Source: Desulfosporosinus sp. OT
Lineage (GTDB): Bacteria; Bacillota; Desulfitobacteriia; Desulfitobacteriales; Desulfitobacteriaceae
DNA: 64,000 bases
Assembly: GCF_000224515.1 (NCBI RefSeq)
Contig: NZ_AGAF01000164.1
Coordinates: 1-64,000 of the forward strand
Direction of reading: 5' to 3'
Numbering within the stretch: the first letter of the stretch is position 1; every line of letters begins with the position of its first letter. The position numbers were made by a program, and so were the translations under genes. The notes under the pieces are model-generated. The model was not told where the DNA came from. It searched no databases and saw nothing but the letters and a program-made list of their open reading frames with translations. Below, piece by piece: positions 35,475 through 45,253 of this stretch.

Positions 35475-36461
35475 ATGAAAAAATCAGAATTTTATCGCCA
35501 CCTTAATGTCCAGCTTGATTTAGCGGTTGAAGCTCATCAACTCCTTCGTGGGGAAAGTGGGGAAGAAATTCCCGGCGTCCTAATGGATGAACAAGAACTC
35601 GAACATGCCAAGGTCACAATAATTACTGTCAAGACCGATGAAGGAGTTGAACAGATTGGCAAACCTAAAGGACAGTATATTACCATTGATGCTCCTGAGA
35701 TTCGAAATAATGATTATGTCATTCATGAAGAAATTACCCACATTTTAGCAGATAGATTAATTGAACTGATGAATCTTAAAGAAGATGCCAGCATTTTATT
35801 AATCGGCTTAGGAAACTGGAACGCTACACCCGACGCCTTAGGTCCTCAAGTCATAAACAAAACTATGGTTACCCGTCATCTTTTTCAACTGGCTCCCCAT
35901 GAATTACACGGTCAAATGCGAAAAATCAGTGCTCTTTCACCAGGCGTATTGGGAATCACCGGAATTGAAACGGCTGAAATTATTCATGGAATCGTGGAAC
36001 ATGTCAAGCCGGATTTGGTCATTGCAATCGACGCCCTGGCAGCTGGTTCCTTAGAACGTGTTGGCACAAGCATTCAACTCGCTGATACTGGCATTCATCC
36101 TGGTTCAGGAGTAGGAAATCGGCGCTCTGGCATCAATGAAGAAACCATAGGCTGTAAAGTAATTGCTATTGGGCTCCCTACAGTAGTTAACGCTGCCGTA
36201 ATAGCTCATGATGTAGTGGAAGGTGTCTTTCAGCAGTTCGTAACTAGTCCAACATTATATAAACTTTATAAGGGCATAAAACCTGAAACGTTCAGTCAAA
36301 TCATTGATGATGTGCTTTCTCCTTTTCAAGGCAACTTGATGGTTACACCCAAGGAAATCGACTCACTCATTCAAACGTCGGCCAAAATTATTGCTGGCGC
36401 TTTGGCGATTAGCCTGCATCCCGGAATTGACCGTGAAGACTATGAGCGTTATTTACAATGA
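35475..36461 (+). CDS. gpr: germination protease GPR
   Basis: GPR degrades small acid-soluble spore proteins at germination. The 328-residue protein has the expected N-terminal propeptide region (first ~15-20 residues) and conserved segments ILLIGLGNWNATPDALGP, LSPGVLGITGIETAEII, VIAIDALAAGS and TGIHPGSGVGNRR. SD AAGGAG. Its presence shows an endospore former. A short SASP-like gene lies just downstream on the opposite strand, i.e. a likely substrate. Confidence 0.96.
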   Translation: MKKSEFYRHLNVQLDLAVEAHQLLRGESGEEIPGVLMDEQELEHAKVTIITVKTDEGVEQIGKPKGQYITIDAPEIRNNDYVIHEEITHILADRLIELMNLKEDASILLIGLGNWNATPDALGPQVINKTMVTRHLFQLAPHELHGQMRKISALSPGVLGITGIETAEIIHGIVEHVKPDLVIAIDALAAGSLERVGTSIQLADTGIHPGSGVGNRRSGINEETIGCKVIAIGLPTVVNAAVIAHDVVEGVFQQFVTSPTLYKLYKGIKPETFSQIIDDVLSPFQGNLMVTPKEIDSLIQTSAKIIAGALAISLHPGIDREDYERYLQ

Positions 36462-36469
36462 CAAATAGA

Positions 36470-36513
36470 GAAATGGGTCAAGTCGGTTTTACACCTACTT
36501 GACCCATTTCTTT
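36470..36513 (+). terminator. terminator after gpr
   Basis: GAAATGGGTCAAGT pairs exactly with ACTTGACCCATTTC over a 13-nt loop, followed by TTTA. It lies 8 nt past the gpr stop and 6 nt before the convergent small gene's stop, so it may serve both. Confidence 0.85.
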
Positions 36514-36518
36514 ACAGA

Positions 36519-36647
36519 TTATTGTTGTGGCGAATTGGGAAAACTTTTGTGTTTCCGATTAGCAATCCCAATTTCTTGCGCGACTTCATACTTGAACTTT
36601 TCTAATTCGGGTGTCAGTTGGACCATTGTTTTTTTGGATTCAGTCAA
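36519..36647 (-). CDS. short SASP-like protein (alpha/beta type, truncated)
   Basis: A 42-residue frame starting TTG, 8 nt after a perfect AGGAGG, encodes a peptide whose centre LTPELEKFKYEVAQEIGIA resembles the first conserved block of alpha/beta small acid-soluble spore proteins, including a GPR-cleavage-like YEVAQE. The second SASP block (GGxxxKRxV) is missing; the peptide ends KSFPNSPQQ. It lies tail-to-tail with gpr, the protease that cuts such proteins. It may be a minor SASP or a remnant. Confidence 0.6.
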   Translation of the reverse strand: MTESKKTMVQLTPELEKFKYEVAQEIGIANRKHKSFPNSPQQ

Positions 36648-36819
36648 AGCTTACACCTCCTTAGAATTATTTGTGTAAGCAGCAGACCTTCTTCGCTGCT
36701 GCATTTTATAAGATCTGTGATTCAGTCTGGTTTTATTATTGGACTATTTGAGTTCACGCATACCCGGCAAATCATCCCAGAAATTTAAGTATTCAGTTTC
36801 ATTTTAAGGGCAAGAAAAA

Positions 36820-39483
36820 TTATACCTTGTTTTCTCCCCAGCGCTTACCTAAGACCTTTTCAATAAATATCTTTGCGATAACAGGATCAAATTGGGTACC
36901 AGCATTATTTCGTATTTCTGCAAGTGCTTCTTCTTCACTCAAAGCATTTCGGTATGATCGCTCACTGGTCATGGCATCATAACTGTCTGCAAGAGCAATA
37001 ATCCTAGCTATCTTGGGGATAGCTTCACCTTTCAAACCTTTTGGGTAACCCGTACCATCCCATCGTTCGTGATGTGCCAATACACAATCTGCTAATTCTA
37101 ACATCTCATAAGATGAACTTAGTATTCTATAACCAATATCAGGATGCCGCTTTATTTCGTCTCGTTCCTGCTCGGTAAGTTTTCCTGGTTTATTAAGTAT
37201 CCTTTCTTCAATAGCAATTTTTCCGATATCATGAAGGAGACCCACTACTTTGAGTTTGCTTATTTTAATTTGAGAAAAACCCATTGCTTTGCCGATATTC
37301 TGACATATTTCACTTACTCTTTGAGAATGTTGTTCCTCTCTTGGATTCTTTTCATGCAGGGTATTAATGATTGTGCTGATTATATTCCCCCTCATACCTT
37401 CACTTTCAATGAATTTATGTTTATACATATAGTCCTCGGCACTCTTGAGGACTTTGAGAATATCTTCATCAGTGTCTCTCTTCGTATCCCAACCAAATGA
37501 AATACTGAGACGAATAGCATTAACATATACGTTGGCATAAAGCTCCTTGATTCTTTTAACAATTTCCTCTGCTTCTTCAATTTTAGTTTTTGGCAGAAGA
37601 AGAACGAACTCGTCACCACCCCAGCGAGCAACCAAGTCCTCAGCTCTGCACGCATTTTGAATAGCGTCTGCTGCTTTTTGCAACAGTTCATCACCGGCAT
37701 TATGGCCAAAAGCATCGTTGGCCAGTTTTAGCCCATTTACATCTCCTATAATTATGGAAATAGGAAGATTTCTTTCCGTGTCTAAGCGTTTAATTTCTTC
37801 TTCATAGAATCTTCGGTTATAAAGTCCTGTTAAGACATCGTGATAACTTAAGTACAGGTTTTCATTTTCTTTCTTTTTGCGGTCGGTAATATTTCTCACA
37901 ATACTGAGGAGTACCCTTTTAGCTCCTATGAAAGTCCCTTGTGAACTCACTTCGACATTAATAGGCGTGCCATCTTTTAAATAATGCACTGTTTCAAAAA
38001 TAATTCCTTCTTTATCTGCCGTTTCCATCTGCATAGTTATGTAGGACGCTTTGTTCAGATGCCTTAAATCAAAAATAGTCATTGCTGAAAATTCTTGAGA
38101 AGAATAACCATAGATTCTTAGCGCAGCGTCATTGGCTTCGAGAATATTTCCTTCCTTATCTAGGAATAGCATAGCATCGTTAGCTTTTTCAGCAAGAATT
38201 CGATATTTTTCTAGCCGTTCCTGCATCCTTTTTTGCTCGGTAATGTCAGTTCCTATTCCAGCAAAATATTGTTTGCCTTCGATTGTTACTGGACTGGCAG
38301 TGAAATACATCGGTATTTTCGTACCATCTTTCTTCTGCAAATTCGCCTCGGCATCCCCAAATCCATTATTGTTAGCCCTCTTAATACCTTCTATTACAGC
38401 TGTCTGACTAGCCGTATCTCCTTTATACCAGTCTAATAAACTTATGCAAGCGAGTTCTTCAGAAGAATAGCCTGTCATCTCTATGTGATTATTGTTCCAT
38501 CTCACCAATTTACTACTTTCGTCATAGAGGTAAATCATGCCCGGTGCACTATTAAATATCGCATCTGTAAATACTCTTTCTTTTTGCAATTCATCTTCTG
38601 CCCGTATTTTCTCAATGATCTCTTCTTCAAGCATTGTGTTTATGTCTTGTAGCTGATTTGTCCGCTCTATAACCTTGCTTTCCAATTCTTCATTTAGTTT
38701 CTTTATTTCTTCTTCAGCTTTTAGACGTTTGGTGATTTCCTCTTCCAGCATCGCATTGGTTTCTTCAAGCTCAGCATTGGTCTCTTCTAACATCGCATTG
38801 GTTTCTTCTAACTCAGCATTGATCTCTTCAAGTTGTGTCGTTCTGCGCTTGACCCTTATTTCAAGTTCTCGGTTTAAGTTCTTAATCTCTAATTCGTCCA
38901 GCGTCTTTTTCTTTATTTCTCGAGTTAACTCAAAATTCTTTACAGAATACTTGGAGAGCTGTTGGGCATTCAGAAAAAGGAAATTACAAACATTTTCAAA
39001 TTGCATCCTAGTCATGCGCTTAACCTTATTTAATTCGTCTTTATAAATATTGCGCTGTACCCCAATGACATCTGCGTAGTTTATTAAATCATCTACTTTA
39101 TAATTTTCATCGAGGACTTGCCCAATCAACCAATTTGCAATATGCCGCCCCTCAACAATAATACTGGCTCCCCCATCCAACAAACCACCACTTAAGCATC
39201 TCTGGATTTTAGGTCCATCCTTTGTTGAACTTCCAATAACCGAATCTGAAATCAAGCAATTATTTAGACCTATTTCCGTTTTTCGTATTTCGTTACATAA
39301 ACTACAGAAACCACTGGGTGTAGTTATTGGGGTTCCGTCAGGCTCTGTGATGAGTGAGGCAACACCCATGGCAACAGAAAATGAATCCTGAAGTTTTTGA
39401 ATTTCTTTCAAATCAAAGAGCTTAGAGAACCTATATTCTGTAATTTTAGGATTTTCAGAGCAAAACGTTTCGCCCATATCCAA
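36820..39483 (-). CDS. PocR-PAS-PAS-GGDEF-HD-GYP signalling protein
   Basis: The 887-residue protein is a cyclic-di-GMP switch candidate. Domains in order: a PocR-type sensory domain (about 15-180, with Cys residues at 60, 63, 76 and 96), a coiled coil with repeated EETNA(E/M)LE units (about 195-300), PAS (305-415), PAS (425-535), GGDEF (545-690, intact WGGDEF at 621-626) and HD-GYP (700-880, HD at 751-752, HHERWDGTGYP at 804-814). Both synthesis and hydrolysis motifs look intact. No membrane segment is evident, so it probably senses a cytoplasmic ligand. It is immediately downstream of a PAS histidine kinase. Confidence 0.9.
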   Translation of the reverse strand: MDMGETFCSENPKITEYRFSKLFDLKEIQKLQDSFSVAMGVASLITEPDGTPITTPSGFCSLCNEIRKTEIGLNNCLISDSVIGSSTKDGPKIQRCLSGGLLDGGASIIVEGRHIANWLIGQVLDENYKVDDLINYADVIGVQRNIYKDELNKVKRMTRMQFENVCNFLFLNAQQLSKYSVKNFELTREIKKKTLDELEIKNLNRELEIRVKRRTTQLEEINAELEETNAMLEETNAELEETNAMLEEEITKRLKAEEEIKKLNEELESKVIERTNQLQDINTMLEEEIIEKIRAEDELQKERVFTDAIFNSAPGMIYLYDESSKLVRWNNNHIEMTGYSSEELACISLLDWYKGDTASQTAVIEGIKRANNNGFGDAEANLQKKDGTKIPMYFTASPVTIEGKQYFAGIGTDITEQKRMQERLEKYRILAEKANDAMLFLDKEGNILEANDAALRIYGYSSQEFSAMTIFDLRHLNKASYITMQMETADKEGIIFETVHYLKDGTPINVEVSSQGTFIGAKRVLLSIVRNITDRKKKENENLYLSYHDVLTGLYNRRFYEEEIKRLDTERNLPISIIIGDVNGLKLANDAFGHNAGDELLQKAADAIQNACRAEDLVARWGGDEFVLLLPKTKIEEAEEIVKRIKELYANVYVNAIRLSISFGWDTKRDTDEDILKVLKSAEDYMYKHKFIESEGMRGNIISTIINTLHEKNPREEQHSQRVSEICQNIGKAMGFSQIKISKLKVVGLLHDIGKIAIEERILNKPGKLTEQERDEIKRHPDIGYRILSSSYEMLELADCVLAHHERWDGTGYPKGLKGEAIPKIARIIALADSYDAMTSERSYRNALSEEEALAEIRNNAGTQFDPVIAKIFIEKVLGKRWGENKV

Positions 39484-39536
39484 TTACACCCTACCTTTCA
39501 TTCATTTGAGATGCAGGAACTTGATGTTGCAGTAGG

Positions 39537-40802
39537 TCAACCCTTAAATCTTATCTGTACTGTGGTGCCAAATTGGTTACTTTCAATGCTCAACGTGGCA
39601 TTGTGCCGAGTTGCAATACTATTACAAATAACCAAACCCAGGCCGGTCCCTGTATCTTTAGTTGTGAAAAATGGGATTCCTAGTTTGTCTTGGATTTCCG
39701 GGTTTATTCCAGAACCATTATCCGTAATGGATAAAACCAGAGCGTCCTCCATCATCTGGGTCCTCAGAGTGACTTTACCACCTGGTAACATTGACTCAAG
39801 AGCATTATTGACTAAGTTAAGGACCAGTTTCTTAATCTCGATGGCATCCAAAGAGATTCCTCGAGTTTCTTCAAGGAAAATTTCCACTGTTTTATCCTGG
39901 GATTTCGCTATAGTCTGAATTGTAGGAAGCAAAGAAAATAAAAGTTGATTGAGATTCCAAAATTTTAATTCCATTCCCTTTTCATTGGAAACTAAGATTA
40001 GCTCAGTTATTACTGAATTAGCACGCTCAAGATCTTGGAGCATTAAATTGCAATTTTCAGCAAACCTTATCTGATCCATTCTCTGACTAGCGGCAAGTTG
40101 AAGAAATCCGTGGACACTAGTAATAGGATTTCTAATTTCATGTGCCAGGCCAGATGCAACCTTCCCGATTGCATTGATACTCTCTGTTTTTACTAACTCT
40201 TTTTCCAAATGCTTTCGTTCAGTTATATCTCGTACAACGCTTAATAGTATTTTTTCAAGTTTGACTACAACTTGATGTGAACTTACTTCTACTGGAAAAT
40301 GTTCTCCATCTTTTCTCACGTGGCAAGTTTCAAAGATTATTCCACTATTATAAGCGGCTTGCAGTTGCATGTCGATTAGGTCCATGGTTTTCTCAGCTCT
40401 GAGATCTTGAATTTTCATAGTGCATAATTCTTCATGTGTGTAACCATAAACCTTCATGGCCGCCAGATTAGCTTCTAAAATGTGACCTTTTAAATCTATA
40501 AATAGGAAGCTGTCACACGAATGTTCAAATAACATTCGGTAATTTGCAAGCCGTCGCCGCCTTTTCGCTCCTTTAAGGGCATTGGATGCTTGGGCAGCTA
40601 AATTTTCATGAACTCTGATTCGTTTTCCACTAATGCCGTTGACCTCATCGGAAAGGTTCAATAAATCGCTAGTTTCCTTCGATGTTTGAGATGCTTGGAT
40701 TGACGAAAACTCATGGAACTTCAACTTATGAGTATATTCTTTTTTCCAGCTATCGAACATGAAATCGGCCGAAATATTGTGTTTTTGGTTTTTTTCCAAC
40801 AT
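39537..40802 (-). CDS. PAS-domain sensor histidine kinase
   Basis: The protein has an N-terminal region without clear family, a PAS domain (about residues 90-200) and a HisKA/HATPase pair: GLAHEIRNPITSVHGFLQLA with the phospho-acceptor His, NLVNNALESMLPGG (N box), DNGSGINPEIQ (G1) and TGTGLGL (G2). No membrane helix, so it is probably cytoplasmic, like sporulation kinases of the KinA/KinE type, which it resembles in layout. The ATG at 40800-40802 follows GAAGGGG; a GTG 11 codons upstream is less likely. No response regulator is adjacent. Confidence 0.88.
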   Translation of the reverse strand: MLEKNQKHNISADFMFDSWKKEYTHKLKFHEFSSIQASQTSKETSDLLNLSDEVNGISGKRIRVHENLAAQASNALKGAKRRRRLANYRMLFEHSCDSFLFIDLKGHILEANLAAMKVYGYTHEELCTMKIQDLRAEKTMDLIDMQLQAAYNSGIIFETCHVRKDGEHFPVEVSSHQVVVKLEKILLSVVRDITERKHLEKELVKTESINAIGKVASGLAHEIRNPITSVHGFLQLAASQRMDQIRFAENCNLMLQDLERANSVITELILVSNEKGMELKFWNLNQLLFSLLPTIQTIAKSQDKTVEIFLEETRGISLDAIEIKKLVLNLVNNALESMLPGGKVTLRTQMMEDALVLSITDNGSGINPEIQDKLGIPFFTTKDTGTGLGLVICNSIATRHNATLSIESNQFGTTVQIRFKG

Positions 40803-41078
40803 AGATCCAAACCCCTTCAATGAATTTCTCAACACACTAAAAAGTGATCCCTATGTATTTTATCTGTATTAGCTTTTTTGTGTTTTTATATTATCACAAG
40901 TTAAATGACAGTTCCATATAATATTAATTCTAAATAACTGAATATTCAATATCTAGTTATTTAGTACTATTGTTTCAACATCAACCTATTTATTCCTTTA
41001 ATGTTTGACAAGATATTTTCTTAATTTTTCGATCAAAAATACATTATTCCGAGTAATTACTTTAAATACTTATCGTAA

Positions 41079-41131
41079 GCACGAAAAAACAAGAGCGCCG
41101 AAATATTTTCCTGGCTCTTGTTTTTTCGTGC
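41079..41131 (-). terminator. terminator after recG
   Basis: GCACGAAAAAACAAGAGC pairs exactly with its complement over a 17-nt loop, 7 nt past the recG stop. The T6 run lies inside the stem. The AT-rich 0.24 kb between it and the kinase gene shows no gene. Confidence 0.75.
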
Positions 41132-41138
41132 TTTCTCC

Positions 41139-43658
41139 CTAATGAACGCCTATTTTTTCCGGCGGGAATGTTCGCTGAACTTCCTGAAAAAGCAATTCAT
41201 ACTTTTCCGGATTCTGTAATACTTTCTGCGCCATCTGATATGCCTTTTCCACCAAATGCCCGTCTTGAGAAAGATCCGTAAGATTCAGTTGAGCTAAACC
41301 GTGTTGCCGCGTCCCTAAGATTTCCCCCGTTCCGCGCAGACGCATATCTTCTTCGGCAATTTTAAACCCATCTTCTGTTTGACATAGAATATCTAAACGA
41401 CGACTGTTTTTGTTTCCTGACAACAAAAGACAGTAAGACTGTTCATTCCCTCGACCAACCCGCCCTCTGAGTTGGTGCAATTGGGCGAGGCCAAAACGTT
41501 CTGCCGCTTCAATGACCATAACAGAGGCATTTGGAACGTTTACTCCGACTTCAACCACGGTCGTTGCAACCAGAATATCAATTTCCCCGTCGTGAAACGC
41601 TGTCATAATCGCTTCTTTTTCGGCCCCCTTCATTCTTCCGTGCAGAAGGGCAACACGACACTTAGGAAACCTAAGCTGGAGATCTGTGGCTCTCTGGGTC
41701 GCTGAAATAAGATCAAGCGTTTCTGATTCTTCCACTAAAGGACAAACAACAAAAATCTGCCTTCCAAGATTGATTTGCTCTTCGAGAAATGTTTCCATCT
41801 TCGAGCGGGCACGTTCCGTCAATTTACGAGTAATAATAGGCTTTCGCCCAGCAGGCATCTCATTAAGTACAGAGAGCTGCAAATCGCCGTAGAGTGTCAA
41901 GGCCAGCGTCCGTGGAATTGGGGTCGCAGTGAGGACCAAAACGTGAGGATTTTCGCCTTTGCCTTGAAGAAGTGAACGCTGCCGGACACCAAAACGATGT
42001 TGTTCATCGGTAACAGCAAGTCCTAAAGCCTTAAATACCACCGTTTCTTGAATAAGGGCATGTGTTCCTACTATAACTTGTGCCCGACCATCCGCTATCT
42101 GGGCCAATGTTTCCTCCCTCACACTTTTGCCCTGACTACCCAATAAACAAACAACCGTAATTCCCAGAGGAGTAAACGCTTTTTCCAGCGCTTGAAGGTG
42201 CTGTAACGCTAAAATTTCCGTAGGAGCCATCATTGCCCCCTGGTAACCTGACCCCACCGCACGTAACAGCGCTGCCATGGCAACCGCCGTCTTACCGGAT
42301 CCGACATCCCCTTGGACTAAGCGAGCCATTCCATGAGGTCGAGCGAGATCTTGAAATATTTCACTAATTACTCGTTGTTGAGCCGTTGTTAGTCGAAAGG
42401 GCAAAGCTTTATAAAACCGTCGGATCTGTTCCTCCCCTCCCGATAGCACCGGACTTTCAAGTCGCACCATACCTTGGCGAAGTCCAGCGACTGCCAATTG
42501 CAAAAAGAGAACTTCTTCCCAAACTAGGCGCTCCCTTGCTTGGGACAGACTGGTGTAATTAACCGGAAAGTGAATTTCTCGATGGGCTTGAGTCCGCCCC
42601 ATCCATTCCTGTAGTTCTTCCTGGGGAATAATCTCTTGAAAACACGAATCTACTTGATCCAAAACACTATTAATTAAGTTACGTATTACTTTTGAGGATA
42701 AGCGTGCGGTTTCTGAATAAACCGGGAGAATCGTTTGCAACCCACGATCAGGGACATCTACTTGACTGACATTCTCCTTTTCAATATCTGTTGCCAACAC
42801 TTCTGGTACCTGTTGCTGCCAACGCACCTTTCCCGTTACAACGACTTGAGTTCCTACTGGATATTGCTTAAGAATGTGAATTTGGTTAAACCATGTTGCC
42901 TGAAACAAGCGCCCTTGCTGCTGAATACTTAATTTAACCACTTTCAATTTTCCATTCATTACCTGACCTGCCACGACTTCTCCGGCAATTGTTGCCGTTT
43001 CTCCATCTTTTAACTCCGCAATTAAGCGCTTGCGGCGATCTTCATACCTGCGGGGATAATAAAGGAGCAAATCAAATACGTTATGAATCCCTAGCTTTTC
43101 AAGTTGCTTGGCTCTTTCTGGACCAACCCCTCTTAAGTATTGTAAGGGCCTCGATCGCTCGGAAACAGTATTTAACCTTTTCGACACCCCTTTTATGAGT
43201 ATTTCTTGCCTGTCTTTTTCCTGAATTAGATGATCTTTATGTATCTCTTTGTTTTCTTGGGCTTCTTCGGCTCCTCGATTTTCATTTACTCCTCCATTAT
43301 TTGTGTTTTTCCGTTTATCCGATATCTCCTGTTTCTCAGGTATACTCAAATCCTCGATTAGGGGTACACTTTGCGGCAAACAATCGGCAGCTTCAGACGT
43401 CACTTCTTGCATAAACCGGCGCAGTTCCGAAAAGGCTTCTCTTCGTCGCAGCGGACTCCATGTTGAATAATTCTGAGCCAATTGTCTCAAAAGCTCCATA
43501 TCATTACCAGGAAATAGCTGTTCAAGTCTGGGAAGGATTCCTCGTAAGAAACTGTTAAATCCCCCCAAGACTCCAGTATTCGTAAATCCTTGCTTTTCTT
43601 CTGCTAACAGAGCTCTCCGGAAATTATTCAAAACGAGTTGCATCTGAGTAAGCTTCAT
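41139..43658 (-). CDS. recG: ATP-dependent DNA helicase RecG
   Basis: RecG remodels stalled forks and Holliday junctions. The core has the wedge domain start LQYLRGVGPERAKQLEKLGI (about 180-200), Walker A VQGDVGSGKTAVAM, DEQHRFGVRQR, LVLTATPIPRTLALT and QLRGRVGRGNEQSYCLLL. At 839 residues it carries about 175 extra N-terminal residues with a Lys/Glu-rich linker (EKQEISDKRKNTNN), longer than the standard 680-residue form; such extensions occur in some clostridia. It overlaps the sdaAA stop-side gene by 4 nt. Confidence 0.95.
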   Translation of the reverse strand: MKLTQMQLVLNNFRRALLAEEKQGFTNTGVLGGFNSFLRGILPRLEQLFPGNDMELLRQLAQNYSTWSPLRRREAFSELRRFMQEVTSEAADCLPQSVPLIEDLSIPEKQEISDKRKNTNNGGVNENRGAEEAQENKEIHKDHLIQEKDRQEILIKGVSKRLNTVSERSRPLQYLRGVGPERAKQLEKLGIHNVFDLLLYYPRRYEDRRKRLIAELKDGETATIAGEVVAGQVMNGKLKVVKLSIQQQGRLFQATWFNQIHILKQYPVGTQVVVTGKVRWQQQVPEVLATDIEKENVSQVDVPDRGLQTILPVYSETARLSSKVIRNLINSVLDQVDSCFQEIIPQEELQEWMGRTQAHREIHFPVNYTSLSQARERLVWEEVLFLQLAVAGLRQGMVRLESPVLSGGEEQIRRFYKALPFRLTTAQQRVISEIFQDLARPHGMARLVQGDVGSGKTAVAMAALLRAVGSGYQGAMMAPTEILALQHLQALEKAFTPLGITVVCLLGSQGKSVREETLAQIADGRAQVIVGTHALIQETVVFKALGLAVTDEQHRFGVRQRSLLQGKGENPHVLVLTATPIPRTLALTLYGDLQLSVLNEMPAGRKPIITRKLTERARSKMETFLEEQINLGRQIFVVCPLVEESETLDLISATQRATDLQLRFPKCRVALLHGRMKGAEKEAIMTAFHDGEIDILVATTVVEVGVNVPNASVMVIEAAERFGLAQLHQLRGRVGRGNEQSYCLLLSGNKNSRRLDILCQTEDGFKIAEEDMRLRGTGEILGTRQHGLAQLNLTDLSQDGHLVEKAYQMAQKVLQNPEKYELLFQEVQRTFPPEKIGVH

Positions 43659-44518
43659 AAAAAATCAGCCTGAATTCGTCGTCCCGTCGGCGTCACTGCA
43701 AGGCCACCTTGCGCAGTTTCTTTTAAAGCACAAGGCATTTGTTTACCTATTAAACCCATAGTATCGATAACCTCATCAATCGGAATTGCACTCTTCACTC
43801 CTGAAAGAGCCATCTCAGCAGCTACCAAAGCGATCGAGGCTCCCGTTGCATTTCGTTTGACACAGGGAACCTCCACCAGCCCTGCCACAGGGTCACAGAC
43901 TAAACCCAGCATCGATTTCATAGCAATGGCTGCAGCGTCCGCCGTCTGGCTAGGCGAGCCTCCGGCTAATTCCACTGCCGCCGCCGCAGCCATTGCCGCT
44001 GCAGATCCTATTTCGGCCTGACATCCACTCTCAGCGCCAGAAACACTCGCTCGTTCTGCAATGATCATTCCTAATCCTGCAGCAGTAAATAGAGCAAGTA
44101 CAAGATCATGCTCTACTACTTCAAGAGCCTTCTCAACCGTCAAAAGAACAGCAGGAAGTACCCCACAGGAACCCGCGGTCGGTGCAGCAACAATTTTCCC
44201 CATACAAGCGTTAACTTCGGCCACTGCCAAAGCTCTGGCAATTGCACTACTCATTAGCCCGCCGGTCAGGCTCTCCCCCTTTTTCCACCTGGCCTCGACT
44301 TTCGCTGCATCTCCCCCTACCAAACCAGATAAAGAACGACGCTCGCCGCTAAGACCTGCTTCAACGGATTCTCGCATAACCCTTAAGTTCTTGCTCATAC
44401 GCTGAAAAAGAGCTTGCTCCGATTGTTCTAATTCTTCCATCTGGTTTTGGCATACGACTTGACTTATTTTAACTCCTCTAGCTTCAGCCTCGATGACCCA
44501 GTCTTCGTAGGCACGCAT
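43655..44518 (-). CDS. sdaAA: L-serine dehydratase, alpha subunit
   Basis: This iron-sulfur enzyme converts L-serine to pyruvate and ammonia. The alpha subunit shows APTAGSCGVLPAVLL, SVSGAESGCQAEIGSAAAMA and LVCDPVAGLVEVPCVKRNA, which include the cluster Cys residues. 287 residues. It is 12 nt downstream of sdaAB; recG follows with overlap. Confidence 0.94.
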   Translation of the reverse strand: MRAYEDWVIEAEARGVKISQVVCQNQMEELEQSEQALFQRMSKNLRVMRESVEAGLSGERRSLSGLVGGDAAKVEARWKKGESLTGGLMSSAIARALAVAEVNACMGKIVAAPTAGSCGVLPAVLLTVEKALEVVEHDLVLALFTAAGLGMIIAERASVSGAESGCQAEIGSAAAMAAAAAVELAGGSPSQTADAAAIAMKSMLGLVCDPVAGLVEVPCVKRNATGASIALVAAEMALSGVKSAIPIDEVIDTMGLIGKQMPCALKETAQGGLAVTPTGRRIQADFL

Positions 44519-44530
44519 AATTAACTCCTC

Positions 44531-45202
44531 CTATTCCAACGGCTCAATAGCTAAGGCCTGATAGATCCTGGGTAGTTTCCGCAATAAACCAAGAACTGAA
44601 TCGTCAATTAACTGATCCGTTTCCAAAACCATTAAGGCTTGCGCTCCCTTCTTTTCGCGGGATACCCACATATGCGCAATGTTGATCTGGGCAGTCGCCA
44701 GGAGGAGCGTCACTTGGGCCACGACCCCTGGCAGATCCTGATGCAGGATAACTAAGGTGGGATAGTCTCCCCTGATCTCCACCTGAAAATCATTGATCTC
44801 TCGAATGACAATTGTTCCTCCCCCGATAGACGACCCAAGAACCTGAACATTACACCCATTCTTACCTAATAAATTAAATTTCACACTGTTCGGATGGATA
44901 TCTCCCAGGTCCGCTGTTTCAAAAACAAAACCCAGACCACGTTCCTTAGCAATCTCGGGGGCCTCTGAAATTCGTTCGTCATCCGGGGCCATGCCTAAAA
45001 GCCCCGCAACTAACGCTAAGTTTGTCCCATGCCCCTTCCCAGTTGTTGCAAAAGAGCCATGCAAAATAATTGTTCCTCTGATAGGTTCTTCGCCCAATAT
45101 CTTTCTGGCCATGGCACCCAAACGAACCGCACCGGCGGTGTGTGAACTAGACGGACCAACCATGATCGGTCCAAGAAGATCAAAGACATTGCCCTTACCC
45201 AC
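44531..45202 (-). CDS. sdaAB: L-serine dehydratase, beta subunit
   Basis: The beta subunit of the two-part clostridial serine dehydratase. The N-terminal NVFDLLGPIMVGPSSSHTAGA is diagnostic, and a C-terminal ACT domain (about 145-220, YPTLVILHQDLPGVVAQVT) could bind serine. 223 residues, GTG start behind GGGGGG. A terminator separates it from the upstream fakA-type gene. Confidence 0.94.
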   Translation of the reverse strand: MGKGNVFDLLGPIMVGPSSSHTAGAVRLGAMARKILGEEPIRGTIILHGSFATTGKGHGTNLALVAGLLGMAPDDERISEAPEIAKERGLGFVFETADLGDIHPNSVKFNLLGKNGCNVQVLGSSIGGGTIVIREINDFQVEIRGDYPTLVILHQDLPGVVAQVTLLLATAQINIAHMWVSREKKGAQALMVLETDQLIDDSVLGLLRKLPRIYQALAIEPLE

Positions 45203-45219
45203 GATATACCCCCCTATAT

Positions 45220-45248
45220 AAAAAAACCCCCGGAAAAATTTCCGGAGG
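45220..45248 (-). terminator. intrinsic terminator between the yloV-type gene and sdaAB
   Basis: On the minus strand CCTCCGGAAA pairs with TTTCCGGGGG across a 2-nt loop, followed by seven T residues. It ends the asp23-fakA unit. Confidence 0.9.
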
Positions 45249-45253
45249 ATAAC

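Noticed and set aside
36677..36705. Terminator near GCAGCAG/CTGCTGC
   Set aside because: A 7-bp hairpin exists but lies in the 5' region of the SASP-like gene on the minus strand without a U-tract on that strand.
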